A stretch of 64,000 nt of DNA from Labedaea rhizosphaerae (GCF_004362825.1 NZ_SNXZ01000001.1:1426001-1490000); one strand, 5' to 3'; numbered from the stretch's first letter, positions 27,496 through 35,722 are shown. Translations and numbers: made by a program. Notes: generated by a model from the sequence alone, not told the origin.

Positions 27496-27641
27496 TGGAA
27501 CGCGCTCAAACCCCCGCGGGGCCTGGATGGGGGTCCGGGGGCTCACCCCCGGGCGGGGCCTGGAGGTTGCACCCCAGGCGGCACGGCGAAGGGATCATGG
27601 CGAGGGCTCCTTACGAGCAGACCTCGCCCGATCCCTCGCCA

Positions 27642-27818
27642 TCAGCGCCGGTAGTCGTCGTACTCGTCATCGTGGTCGTCGACTTTGTCGACGTCCCCGT
27701 GCCCGGACTCGTGGCTGGTCAGCTCGCGCTGCAACGCCTCGAAGTCCGTGTGGTGGCTGCTGTACTTGAGCTCCCGGGCCACCTTTGTCTGCTTGGCCTT
27801 AGCTCGGCCGCGCCCCAT
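27642..27818 (-). CDS. DUF3073 family protein
   Basis: 58 aa; the short ATG start (MGRGRAKAKQTKVARELKYS) follows GAGGGGG. The basic N-terminus and acidic C-terminus (DDHDDEYDDYRR) are typical of DUF3073, a small actinobacterial protein of unknown function encoded next to purM, also in mycobacteria. Confidence 0.93.
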   Translation of the reverse strand: MGRGRAKAKQTKVARELKYSSHHTDFEALQRELTSHESGHGDVDKVDDHDDEYDDYRR

Positions 27819-28028
27819 GGCTCGACCCCCTCGCACAAGGGCGGGGCGGCCGGGGGAATCGGCGGCCCCGCTGGTGTCAACAATTGGTTCCTGGTAACTA
27901 CCGTACCGCGCCGATGGGGTTTGATGCGACGCGGCACGTTGTGCTAGACGCGACACGCCGTACAACGGTTGCGATAGTTGTCCCCGCCCGGACACCCCGG
28001 ACCCGCCCGGTCGTGACACCATGCGCTG

Positions 28029-28928
28029 GTGCCTCGACCGTTCGTGGCTTATCTCAGGGTGTACGAGCCGCTCTCCTCCTTCGACGCGGCGCTGATCCCG
28101 CAGCTCACAGCCGCGGCGTCGGCCGCGCGGCTCGATCTGGGCACCGTCAGTGAGCACGAGCGCGAGATGTGGCTCACCTCACAATTCCCCGTCCGGCGAT
28201 CTCTCCTGCCGGGTGAACGCCGCGACGGCACCCCGTCGGCCTCCACGGTGCGGGACGTCCTGGTGCTCGACCCCGCCGACGTGCCCAACCCGGGCGGCGT
28301 GACGGTCGGCCCGGGCCCGCTCATCTGCCCGCTGGACGTGCGGGCCCGCTCGGCCGCCGCACTGGCCGGCTTCGTCACCAGCGCCTCGCCCGCCCTGCTG
28401 GCCGAGAGCGTGCCCGTGTCCGTCGACCGGGTCCGCGCGAAGGCCCTGGAGGTGCTCGGCGGCACCGAGAGCCACGAGCACGGCGTCCACATCGTCTCGA
28501 CCACCTGGACCGTGCCGCTGCCGTGGTTCTGCCTCGTCGACCCGGCCACGCGCCGCGTCGTGGTCTCGACCAGGAACGCCGCCGAGCGGCAGGTCTCCTG
28601 GCGGGTGGCCATGGCCGACGCCCGCCGTCGCGCGGCACGGGCGCACTCGCTGGCCACGCGCACGTTCGGCGAGGAGGGACCGTCGAAGGTCCTGCACGAC
28701 ACCGGCCGCTGGCTCGAGCAGTTCCACCCGCACTCGGCCGTCGAGCTCGACTACGGCGGCCTCGTGCAGCTGCTGGACGACGAGCAACTGGTCAACGACA
28801 GCTCCGCCGAGGACGTCAACGCCATCGTCGAGGCCATCGAAGCGGGAGATGCCGCCGAGATGGCGGCGCGCTTCGACAAGCTGCGGGACTTCTGGGGCCA
28901 GCTCGCGGTGCGCGAGCGGTTCAACTAG
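28029..28928 (+). CDS. Conserved actinobacterial protein of unknown function
   Basis: 299 aa from GTG. Starts PRPFVAYLRVYEPLSSFD; the middle holds HGVHIVSTTWTVPLPWFCLV; the end is acidic and helical (SAEDVNAIVEAIEAGDAAEMAARFDKLRDFW). No signal peptide or membrane segment, so it is cytosolic. I do not recognise the family. Its stop codon overlaps the stop of the convergent RsiG-like gene through the shared bases CTAG. Confidence 0.8.
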   Translation: MPRPFVAYLRVYEPLSSFDAALIPQLTAAASAARLDLGTVSEHEREMWLTSQFPVRRSLLPGERRDGTPSASTVRDVLVLDPADVPNPGGVTVGPGPLICPLDVRARSAAALAGFVTSASPALLAESVPVSVDRVRAKALEVLGGTESHEHGVHIVSTTWTVPLPWFCLVDPATRRVVVSTRNAAERQVSWRVAMADARRRAARAHSLATRTFGEEGPSKVLHDTGRWLEQFHPHSAVELDYGGLVQLLDDEQLVNDSSAEDVNAIVEAIEAGDAAEMAARFDKLRDFWGQLAVRERFN

Positions 28929-29485
28929 TCGACCTCGCGCTCGGCGGCGAGCAGCTCGTCCACCGACGCGGCCCCTTCGCGGTAGCGGGCGCCGATCTCG
29001 TCGTTGAGCCGGTCCACGACCTGCTGCACCTCGCGCCGCCGCTGCGACACGGACGCTTCCTCGTCGGTGTACGTGCGCAGCGCCAGCTCGAGCCGCTCGT
29101 CGGGCAGCGACGCGACGTCGGTCAGGTCCGCGTCGGACACCAGCGCCTCGACGTGCCTGCGGTGCGCTTCCGCGCGCGAGGGCTCCAGGTTCTGGTAGCG
29201 CCCCGAGCCGGTGGCCGGACCGACAGCGTTGTCAGCCAGGATGTGGGCCAGCTGGTCCACCACCGACTGCGACCCGGGTGTGGCCCGGCGCTTCTGCTCC
29301 GCCTTGACGATGTCGATCCGCCCGTGCAGGAGCCGCCGCAGGTAGGAGAGGTCGGTCTCCTCCTGCGCGGCGTCGTCACGCCTGCTGCGCACCTCCGACA
29401 GCGGCAGTTCGCCCAGATCCGCCAGGTACTCCGGGGAGAGCACCCGGTCGATCCGGCGTCGGCCGCCCGGACGGACTTCGATCAC
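28925..29485 (-). CDS. rsiG: RsiG-like c-di-GMP-binding anti-sigma factor
   Basis: 186 aa from GTG with GGAGG 8 bases upstream. Two long helices carry the RsiG c-di-GMP signature E(x3)S(x2)R(x3)Q(x3)D. The second copy is exact (Glu143, Ser147, Arg150, Gln154, Asp158). The first has the same spacing but His54 in place of Gln (Glu43, Ser47, Arg50, His54, Asp58). In Streptomyces, RsiG bound to c-di-GMP holds the sporulation sigma factor WhiG. No whiG lies in this window. The start is 4 bases after the BKACE gene stop. Confidence 0.85.
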   Translation of the reverse strand: MIEVRPGGRRRIDRVLSPEYLADLGELPLSEVRSRRDDAAQEETDLSYLRRLLHGRIDIVKAEQKRRATPGSQSVVDQLAHILADNAVGPATGSGRYQNLEPSRAEAHRRHVEALVSDADLTDVASLPDERLELALRTYTDEEASVSQRRREVQQVVDRLNDEIGARYREGAASVDELLAAEREVD

Positions 29486-29489
29486 GGGG

Positions 29490-30356
29490 TCATCCTCCGG
29501 TACTCCTCGCCGGAGCGCTAGCCGCAGTCCGGGGGGTGACATTCACACCCAGCAGCTCGCGGGCCTCGTCCGGCGTCATCGGCGGCCGTTGCCCGATCCG
29601 CGCCAGCCCGGCGGCGCGGGCCACCAGCTGCGCGTTGTCCTTGACCCGCTCACCGCGGGCGTAGCTGATCGTGTCCTCCATGCCGACGCGCAGGTGCCCG
29701 CCCGCCGCCAGCGCGGCGAACATGACCGGCAACGACGTGCGGCCGATGCCGGTGGCGGAGAAGCTCGCGCCCTCGGGCAGCAGTCGCAGCGCCGCGACCA
29801 GGGTCTCCGCGTCGCCCGGCATCCCGCCGGGCACCCCCATCACCAGGTCGACGTGCACGTGCCCGCCCGCGGGCAGGCCGTGCTGGTCGAGCAGCCGGTG
29901 CAGGGTGGCGAGCTGGCCGAGGTCGAAGATCTCGTACTCGGGGACGATCCCGCGCTCCTGCATCCGCTTGTGCAGTTCGACGATGAACTCCCAGCGGTTC
30001 ATGAACACGTCGTCGCCGAAGTTGACCGTGCCCATCGTGCAGGACGCGGAGTCCGGCAGGGCGTCCAGCACGGCCAGGCGGTCGGCTTCCGGGTCGGTGA
30101 CCGCGCCACCGCTGGAGAGCTGAACGATGAGCGACGTCTGCTCGCGCAGCGCGGCGACCGTGTCGCGCAGGCGTTGCTGGTCGAGCGTGGGCTTGGCGTC
30201 CGCGCCGCGGATGTGCACGTGGATCATGCTCGCGCCGACGCGTTCGCAGTCCCGCGCCGTGCTGACCAGCTCCTCCAGCGTGACCGGGAGGTTCGGCACG
30301 TCGGCCTTGGCGTGCTCGGCGCCCGTGGGCGCGACCGTGATCAACGTTGCGGGCAT
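29490..30356 (-). CDS. BKACE-family 3-keto-acid cleavage enzyme (DUF849)
   Basis: 288 aa. The TIM-barrel BKACE motif IHVHIRG supplies zinc ligands His46 and His48. LIVQLSSGGA, HVHVDLVMG and LRVGMEDT follow in the usual order. These enzymes condense a beta-keto acid with acetyl-CoA; the specificity (3-keto-5-aminohexanoate or other) cannot be told. It forms a tight unit with the rsiG-like gene, a pairing with no obvious functional logic. Confidence 0.88.
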   Translation of the reverse strand: MPATLITVAPTGAEHAKADVPNLPVTLEELVSTARDCERVGASMIHVHIRGADAKPTLDQQRLRDTVAALREQTSLIVQLSSGGAVTDPEADRLAVLDALPDSASCTMGTVNFGDDVFMNRWEFIVELHKRMQERGIVPEYEIFDLGQLATLHRLLDQHGLPAGGHVHVDLVMGVPGGMPGDAETLVAALRLLPEGASFSATGIGRTSLPVMFAALAAGGHLRVGMEDTISYARGERVKDNAQLVARAAGLARIGQRPPMTPDEARELLGVNVTPRTAASAPARSTGG

Positions 30357-30374
30357 ACCACGAATAGTGGCAGA

Positions 30375-31478
30375 TCAGCCGTGCAGGCCGCGGGCCGCCT
30401 CTCGGCCGAGCCCGGGCGTGTCCGGCGGAACGGAGTCGGGATCGATCGACGCCTGCACCTGCCGGTCCTCGGCGCCGGCCAGCAGTTCGGTGTCCGGCGT
30501 GACCGACCGCTTGACCAGCGCGAGCGCGATCGACCCCAGCTCGTGGTGCTGCGCGACCGTGCCGACCCGGCCGACCACGCGGTCCCCCACGCGCACCGGG
30601 TCGCCGGTCTCGGGCAGCACCTCCGGCACACCGTCGAGGTGCAGCAACAGCATCCGCCGCGGCGGGCGGCCGATGTTGTGCACCTTGGCCACGGTTTCCT
30701 GCCCGCGGTAGCAGCCCTTGGCCACGTGCGCGGCGCTGTCGACCCAGTTGACCTCGTGCGGGATGGTCCGCTCGTCGGTGTCCAGCCCGACGCGCGGGCG
30801 CAGCGACTCGACCCGCAACGCCTCGAAGCCCCAGCTGCCCATCGGCCGGGCCCCCGCGCCGGTGAGGCGGGTCCACCAAGCCGTCGCCTCGTCGCGGGGA
30901 ACCAGCAGGTCGACGGCGTTCTTGCCCGGCCACGGCATCCGCCGCACCAGCACCTCGTCGCCGAGCACCTGGTAGTCCTCGGTGGGCGATGGGAGGCCGG
31001 CCTTCGCGAGCACCTCCGGGACTTGCGGGCCGATGAGGCTGAGCACCGCGCGCTCGCTCGTCGCGTCCCGCGGCTCGACCTTCGACCAGAAGACCATCGA
31101 CTCGAAGTACGCCAGCAGCGACTGCTTGTCCCCGCGTGCCCCGGTCGCCTGCGCGCCGGGCTCGGTGTCCAGCCAGACCGTGCCGCCCGCGTGGGCGAGC
31201 ACCATGTGCGCGTCGATGCGGCCCTGGCTGTCCAGCACCAGCGCCTCGGTGCCCATGGCGTCGGGCAGCGCGCTGACGTGCTGGGAGATCATCAGGTGCA
31301 GCCAGTTCAGCCGGTCCTCGCCCGGCACGGCGATCAGCTCGCGGTGCGACCGGTCGACGACCACCGCGGCCCGTGCGGCGGCGCGCTGCTCGGCGAAGGG
31401 GTCGCCGAAGTGCCACGGCAGGGCCGCGTCGACCGTGCCTTCGGGAGCGGGGATGGCGCCGGGCGGGTTCAGGGTCAC
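30375..31478 (-). CDS. ygfZ: YgfZ/GcvT-domain folate-binding protein, Fe-S cluster maintenance
   Basis: 367 aa from GTG with GAAGGA upstream. The signature KGCYRGQE is present near residue 250, inside a GcvT-like tetrahydrofolate-binding fold. YgfZ helps repair or assemble certain Fe-S enzymes. The start overlaps the Fur-family gene by 4 bases (GTGA), linking Fe-S maintenance to a metal- or redox-responsive repressor. Confidence 0.9.
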   Translation of the reverse strand: MTLNPPGAIPAPEGTVDAALPWHFGDPFAEQRAAARAAVVVDRSHRELIAVPGEDRLNWLHLMISQHVSALPDAMGTEALVLDSQGRIDAHMVLAHAGGTVWLDTEPGAQATGARGDKQSLLAYFESMVFWSKVEPRDATSERAVLSLIGPQVPEVLAKAGLPSPTEDYQVLGDEVLVRRMPWPGKNAVDLLVPRDEATAWWTRLTGAGARPMGSWGFEALRVESLRPRVGLDTDERTIPHEVNWVDSAAHVAKGCYRGQETVAKVHNIGRPPRRMLLLHLDGVPEVLPETGDPVRVGDRVVGRVGTVAQHHELGSIALALVKRSVTPDTELLAGAEDRQVQASIDPDSVPPDTPGLGREAARGLHG

Positions 31479-31906
31479 GGACGTTCCTTCAGGCAGTCGC
31501 GGCAGAGACCGGACAGGGCGAGGTGGCTGGCATCCAGTTGGAACCCGTTGCGCTCGCGCAGTGTTCCGGCGAGGTCGGCCATCAGCTCGCACGGCACCTC
31601 GTCCACCCGCCCGCACCGGTGGCACACCAGGTGCACGTGCCGATGCGACTCGATGGAGTAGGTGGGCGCGCCGTGGCCGAGGTGGGTGTGCCGGACCAGC
31701 CCGAGGTCGTCGAGGAGTTCCAGGGTCCGGTAGATCGTGGTGATGTTGACCGTCGGGGTGGTCCGCTGCACGTGGGCGCAGATCTGCTCCGGGGTGGCGT
31801 GGCCGAGGTCGAGCAGCGCGTCGAGCACCAGCTGGCGCTGCGGGGTCATCCGCATGCCCCGCTCGTGCAGGGTCTCCTTCAGCTCCGCGCGCGCCGACTT
31901 CTCCAC
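31475..31906 (-). CDS. Fur-family transcriptional regulator
   Basis: 143 aa from GTG. The winged helix (MRMTPQRQLVLDALLDLGHATPEQICAHV ... NITTIYRTLELLDDLG) is followed by the metal domain with HRHVHLVCHRCG and a C-terminal CRDC, so both structural-zinc CxxC pairs are there. It could be Fur, Zur or PerR-like; residues alone do not decide. It is first in the unit with ygfZ. Confidence 0.9.
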   Translation of the reverse strand: MEKSARAELKETLHERGMRMTPQRQLVLDALLDLGHATPEQICAHVQRTTPTVNITTIYRTLELLDDLGLVRHTHLGHGAPTYSIESHRHVHLVCHRCGRVDEVPCELMADLAGTLRERNGFQLDASHLALSGLCRDCLKERP

Positions 31907-32010
31907 CCAAGCAATCCTACGAGCCGCGGGATCGCGGTGGTGTCGAGCGCGGCCGCCCCGACCACGACGGCACTCAGCCACCCCGCGGCCGGGCTCGGCG
32001 CCACCTTGAG

Positions 32011-32043
32011 GGCGATCCCGCCGGAGCGCGGAGCGCGACCATC
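32011..32043 (-). repeat. Dispersed 33-bp intergenic repeat, copy 2
   Basis: Minus-strand copy of the element at 26097-26129, reading ATGGTCGCGCTCCGCGCTCC followed by GGCGGGATCGCC. It lies in the 163-base gap between the Fur gene and the aminotransferase gene. Confidence 0.6.
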
Positions 32044-32069
32044 GAACACTGCTGAGTACCCTCATCGAC

Positions 32070-32915
32070 ATGCACGTTCTTGCTCTGCTCGACGGCACGC
32101 TGGCCGACCCCACCGTCCCGCTGCTGCGGGTGGACGACCTGGGCGTGATGCGCGGCGACGGCATCTTCGAAACGATCCTCGTGGTCGACGGCAAGCCCCG
32201 TGAGCTGGGCCCGCACCTGGACCGCCTGGCCCGCTCCGCGGCGATGATGGACCTGCCGGCGCCCGACCGCGCGGCTTGGGAGCGCGCGTGCCAGGTCGTG
32301 CTGGACAATTGGACCGGCCGCCCCGAGCACGTGCTCAAGCTCGTCATGACCCGCGGTGTCGAAGGCACCGGCACGCCGACCGAGTTCGCGCTCGGCATGG
32401 AGATCGCGCCGGCCGTGCTGCGCCAGCGCGCCGAGGGCATCGCCGCCGTGACGCTGGAGCGCGGCTTCGGCCCGGACGTGGCCGAGCGGGCGCCGTGGCT
32501 GCTGCTGGGCGCGAAGTCGTTGTCCTACGCGGTGAACATGGCCGCCGTCCGCGAGGCGGCCCGCCGTGGCGCGGACGACGTGGTGTTCCTGGCCTCGGAC
32601 GGCACCGTGCTGGAGGGGCCGACGTCCACGGTCGTCGCCGTGCACGAGGGCGTCCTGCGCACGCCGCCGTCGACCCTGGGGATCCTGCCGGGCACCACGC
32701 AGCACGCGCTCTTCCGCGCGGCCGAGCGCACCGGTCGCAACGTCAAGGTCGAGCCGCTGACCGTCCCGGACCTGCACGCGGCCGATGGCGTGTTCCTGTG
32801 CTCGAGCGTCCGCACGGTCACCCGCGTGCACACCCTCGACGGCACTCGGTTGACCGACTCGTCGGACCTGCACCGCGAGATGGTCGAGCTCTACCAGTCC
32901 GAATATCAGCGCTGA
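32070..32915 (+). CDS. pabC: Class IV PLP aminotransferase-fold enzyme, probable aminodeoxychorismate lyase
   Basis: 281 aa. Fold-type IV pattern: MRGDGIFET near residue 27, PLP Lys149 in LLGAKSLSYAVN, then DGTVLEGPTSTV and FLCSSVRTVTRV. Length and the SLSYAVN motif favour 4-amino-4-deoxychorismate lyase (p-aminobenzoate synthesis) over branched-chain aminotransferase, but the distinction is not certain. It is encoded alone. Confidence 0.78.
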   Translation: MHVLALLDGTLADPTVPLLRVDDLGVMRGDGIFETILVVDGKPRELGPHLDRLARSAAMMDLPAPDRAAWERACQVVLDNWTGRPEHVLKLVMTRGVEGTGTPTEFALGMEIAPAVLRQRAEGIAAVTLERGFGPDVAERAPWLLLGAKSLSYAVNMAAVREAARRGADDVVFLASDGTVLEGPTSTVVAVHEGVLRTPPSTLGILPGTTQHALFRAAERTGRNVKVEPLTVPDLHAADGVFLCSSVRTVTRVHTLDGTRLTDSSDLHREMVELYQSEYQR

Positions 32916-32947
32916 ATGGTCGCGCTCGGCGCTCCGGCTTGATCGTG
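32915..32947 (+). repeat. Dispersed 33-bp intergenic repeat, copy 3
   Basis: ATGGTCGCGCTCGGCGCTCC followed by GGCTTGATCGTG; starts on the last base of the aminotransferase stop codon. It is similar to copies at 26097 and 32011. Confidence 0.55.
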
Positions 32948-32984
32948 CGGGAGCTTTTCGCCGCCGTTGTTCGTTGAGCGGGTT

Positions 32985-33437
32985 ATGCCTGTCCTGATCC
33001 TGGTGCTCGCGGCCCTGGCCGTGGAGATCACCGTCATGGTGCTGGTCGGCAGCGCGATCGGGGTGCTGCCGACCATCCTGCTGCTGATCGCCGCCACGGT
33101 GCTCGGTGGCTGGCTGCTGCGCCGGGAGGGCGCCCGCACGCTCACCGCGTTCCGCGACGCCGTGCTCGCGCGCAGGCCACCCCACAAGGAGCTGGCCGAC
33201 GGCGTGCTGATCGCCGCGGCCGCCATGCTGATCGCGCTGCCCGGCTTCGTCAGCGACGTGGTCGCGATCTTCCTGCTCTTCCCGCCGACGCGGGCGATCG
33301 TCCGCCGTCGTTGGGTCCGGCGGGCCGAAGCGCGCCAGCAGACGATGTTCGTCGACGGCGAGGTCGTCGACTCGACGCCGGACGACGCCGAACCGCGGCC
33401 CTACATCGTCATCCCCGAGGCGCGTCGAGAGCCCTGA
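32985..33437 (+). CDS. fxsA: FxsA family membrane protein
   Basis: 150 aa from ATG with GAGCGGG upstream. Two or three membrane segments (about 3-40 and 75-105) include VLILVLAALAVEITVMVLVG and LPGFVSDVVAIFLLFPPTR, the FxsA core. The cytosolic tail is charged. In E. coli, FxsA relieves F-exclusion of phage T7; the role here is unknown. The 3' end overlaps the convergent gene by 29 bases. Confidence 0.87.
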   Translation: MPVLILVLAALAVEITVMVLVGSAIGVLPTILLLIAATVLGGWLLRREGARTLTAFRDAVLARRPPHKELADGVLIAAAAMLIALPGFVSDVVAIFLLFPPTRAIVRRRWVRRAEARQQTMFVDGEVVDSTPDDAEPRPYIVIPEARREP

Positions 33438-34080
33438 GCAGGTACCGCGCCTCGGCCCCCGGGAAGTGCGTGCGCACTTCCCGCGCGGTCACCCGTGGCG
33501 CGTCGGTCCGCGCGATCCGCACCAGCACCGGTGGCTCGCGCAACGCCAGGTAGGCCGCCAGCTTGTGGTGCCCGTCGAGCACGAACCCGCTGAAGGGCGA
33601 GTCGTCCGCGCGCAGGGCCAGCACGACCGGCCGCTGCCCGTGCGCGATCAGTTTCCGGTACCGCGCAACGGTTCCCCAGTCGGTGACCGGCCACGCCTGC
33701 GTGGGCACCAAGTAGTCCAGTTCCCACGGGTAGTCGGACCCGAACTCGCCCGGCGCCGCCGAGGCGACGAACCAGCGCTCGGCGGTGATCGGTTCGGGCC
33801 CGCTCAGCGTGTAGGTGCCGTCGGCCAACAGGTCGAGCACCGGTCGCAGGTCGTCGGCCAGCCCGTTCGCCGTGTAGCCGACCGTGGTGAATTCCCCAAG
33901 CGCGGCAAGGGCTTCCGGGCGCGGCGGAGTGGTCTTCGCGCGGGCCCAGAGCCGGCCGATGCTGCCCGCGCAGTCGTCGCCGTCGAGCGCGGCGGGCGCG
34001 CCGCCCAGGTAGAGCACCGAGGCCGCGCCACCCCGGACGTCGACCACGCCGGCACCACCCCTGACGGTCGCGACCTCCAT
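33409..34080 (-). CDS. Protein of unknown function with DGHHK motif, downstream of pxpC
   Basis: 223 aa; the ATG shares one base with the pxpC stop, and a GTG one codon upstream is also possible. It contains RPVVLALRADDSPFSGFVLD followed by GHHKLAAYLA (DGHHK, reminiscent of the DGHHR motif of ParB-like nuclease folds), plus a conserved-looking WELDYLVPTQAWPV. I do not recognise a family. Overlap with pxpC suggests a linked function, or simply co-expression. The 3' end runs 29 bases into the FxsA gene on the other strand. Confidence 0.7.
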   Translation of the reverse strand: MEVATVRGGAGVVDVRGGAASVLYLGGAPAALDGDDCAGSIGRLWARAKTTPPRPEALAALGEFTTVGYTANGLADDLRPVLDLLADGTYTLSGPEPITAERWFVASAAPGEFGSDYPWELDYLVPTQAWPVTDWGTVARYRKLIAHGQRPVVLALRADDSPFSGFVLDGHHKLAAYLALREPPVLVRIARTDAPRVTAREVRTHFPGAEARYLLRALDAPRG

Positions 34081-34934
34081 CACTCCACCGGGCCGAAGTG
34101 CAGTTCGGTGCCCGGCCGCGCCTGCGCCAGCACGGGCAGGGCGTCGGCGGGCACGACGCCGATCACCGGGTAGCCGCCGGTGGTGGGGTGATCGGCCAGG
34201 AAGATCACCGGCAGCCCGCCCGCGGGCACCTGGATGGCGCCGGTGAGCATGCCTTCGCTCGCGAGTTCCCCCTCCGCGCGGTCCAACGCGGTGCCCTCCA
34301 GCCGCAGTCCGACCCGGTTGCTCGACGCCGACACCGTCCACCGACCGGCCGACAGCTGTGCGGCGGCGTCGTCGAACCAGTCGTCACGCGGGCCGAGCAC
34401 CACCGGTATCCGCAGCGCGGGCCGCACATGAGTGGGCGCGATCGCGTCGGCGGCTTCGGGCAGGCCGACCCGGTCGCCGACCGGAAGCACCGTGCCCTCG
34501 GTGAGCGGCGCGGGCCCGATGCCGGACAACACGTCGGTGGCCCGCGATCCCAGTTCGGCGGGCACCGTGATCCCGCCGGAGACCGCCACGTAGTTGCGCA
34601 ACCCGCGGTCCGGCGCGGTCAGCGCCAGCTCGTCGCCCGCGCCGAGGTGGACCGGCCGGTGGGTGTCCGCGCAGCGTCCGCCCACGGTCACCACGACCGG
34701 CGGGCCGGTGACCGCGACCGTGCAGGAGGCCTCGGCACGCAGCCGGAGCCCGCCGAGCAACACCTCGATGCCCGCGAACGACTCGGGGTTGCCGACCAAG
34801 CGGTTGGCCAGCTTCAGCGCGGGCGGGTCCAGCGCGCCCGACGGCGGCACGCCCAGGTGCGCGTTGCCCGGCCGGCCGAGGTCCTGCACCAAGGCTTGCG
34901 GACCCGTGGCCAGCACCGTCAACGCCCGGCTCAT
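34080..34934 (-). CDS. pxpC: 5-oxoprolinase subunit PxpC (biotin-dependent-carboxyltransferase-like)
   Basis: 284 aa. The start ALTVLATGPQALVQDLGRPG and the ending FLADHPTTGGYPVIGVV are characteristic of PxpC/KipA-like proteins. PxpABC hydrolyses 5-oxoproline to glutamate with ATP. PxpB lies upstream on the same strand, with a 163-base gap holding the dispersed DnaA-box element. No PxpA (LamB/YcsF) gene is present in the window. Confidence 0.9.
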   Translation of the reverse strand: MSRALTVLATGPQALVQDLGRPGNAHLGVPPSGALDPPALKLANRLVGNPESFAGIEVLLGGLRLRAEASCTVAVTGPPVVVTVGGRCADTHRPVHLGAGDELALTAPDRGLRNYVAVSGGITVPAELGSRATDVLSGIGPAPLTEGTVLPVGDRVGLPEAADAIAPTHVRPALRIPVVLGPRDDWFDDAAAQLSAGRWTVSASSNRVGLRLEGTALDRAEGELASEGMLTGAIQVPAGGLPVIFLADHPTTGGYPVIGVVPADALPVLAQARPGTELHFGPVE

Positions 34935-34974
34935 CGCGCACCCGCGCCGGTTTCGCGCTTCGCCTCGCGTAGCC

Positions 34975-35080
34975 CAGCCCCCACCCGTCCCGGGGGGCGC
35001 CCCGAAACCAGTCTATCGGGTTTGAGCTGCGCAAACGGGGCGCGGCCGGATCTGTGGACAACTGGTCGCCTGTGGAAAAC
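34975..35080 (-). repeat. Dispersed intergenic element with paired DnaA-box-like 9-mers, copy B
   Basis: Minus-strand copy of the element at 19710-19818: TTTTCCACA (35079-35071) and TTGTCCACA (35061-35053), 18 bp apart start to start, then CGATAGACTGG (35018-35008) and the G-rich block ending near 34975. The distance from the second 9-mer to GATAGACTGG is 43 bp here and 44 bp in copy A. It separates pxpB from pxpC. Confidence 0.7.
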
Positions 35081-35097
35081 CGAGGTGGTGGGAAGGT

Positions 35098-35718
35098 TCA
35101 CCGCGCACGCTCGAATCGCACGTGGTCGCCCGGCGCCAGCAGCGCGGCTGGGTCGCGCCGGGAGTCGAACAACGCCTCGCTGTCCGGCGCCAGCGTTCCG
35201 ATCAGCCGCCAGCCGCCCGGCGACTCGCGTGGGTAGGCCGCGGTGAACTCGCCGGCCACGCCGACCGATCCGGCAGGCACCTTCGTGCGCGGGTCGTCGA
35301 GCCGTGGCTGGTGCAACGGCGCGGGCAGCCCGCTCAGGTACCCGAAGCCGGGCGCGAACCCGCAGAACGCCACCGTGTACTCGGCGCCGGTGTGCAGGTC
35401 GACGACCTCGTCGGTCGACAGGTCCGCTGTCGCGGCGACCAGGTCGAGGTCCGGCCCGCGGTAGTCGACGCGCAGCACCACCTGCCGCGTCTCCCGGTCG
35501 TCGAGGTCGCTGGTGTCGGCGGCTGCCAAGACGGCCCGCAACTGCGCGGGCACGCCCGTGCCGGGCGCGAACGCGGCGAGGACGCTGCGGGCGGCGGGCA
35601 CGAGTTCGACCAGGCCGGGCAGCTCGGCCCGGCGCAACGCGGCCCGGACCGGGCCCACCGCGGCGAGGTCGGCGACCTCGATCAGCACCGCGTCCGGCCC
35701 GCACCGCCGCAACCGCAC
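35098..35718 (-). CDS. pxpB: 5-oxoprolinase subunit PxpB (allophanate hydrolase subunit 1-like)
   Basis: 206 aa from GTG. The KipI/PxpB core is clear: YTVAFCGFAPGFGYLSGLP, RTKVPAGSVGVAGEFTAAYP and PGGWRLIGT. The start is 4 bases after the nitrobindin stop, so it is co-transcribed with nitrobindin and probably reads into pxpC. Confidence 0.9.
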   Translation of the reverse strand: MRLRRCGPDAVLIEVADLAAVGPVRAALRRAELPGLVELVPAARSVLAAFAPGTGVPAQLRAVLAAADTSDLDDRETRQVVLRVDYRGPDLDLVAATADLSTDEVVDLHTGAEYTVAFCGFAPGFGYLSGLPAPLHQPRLDDPRTKVPAGSVGVAGEFTAAYPRESPGGWRLIGTLAPDSEALFDSRRDPAALLAPGDHVRFERAR

Positions 35719-35722
35719 AGGG

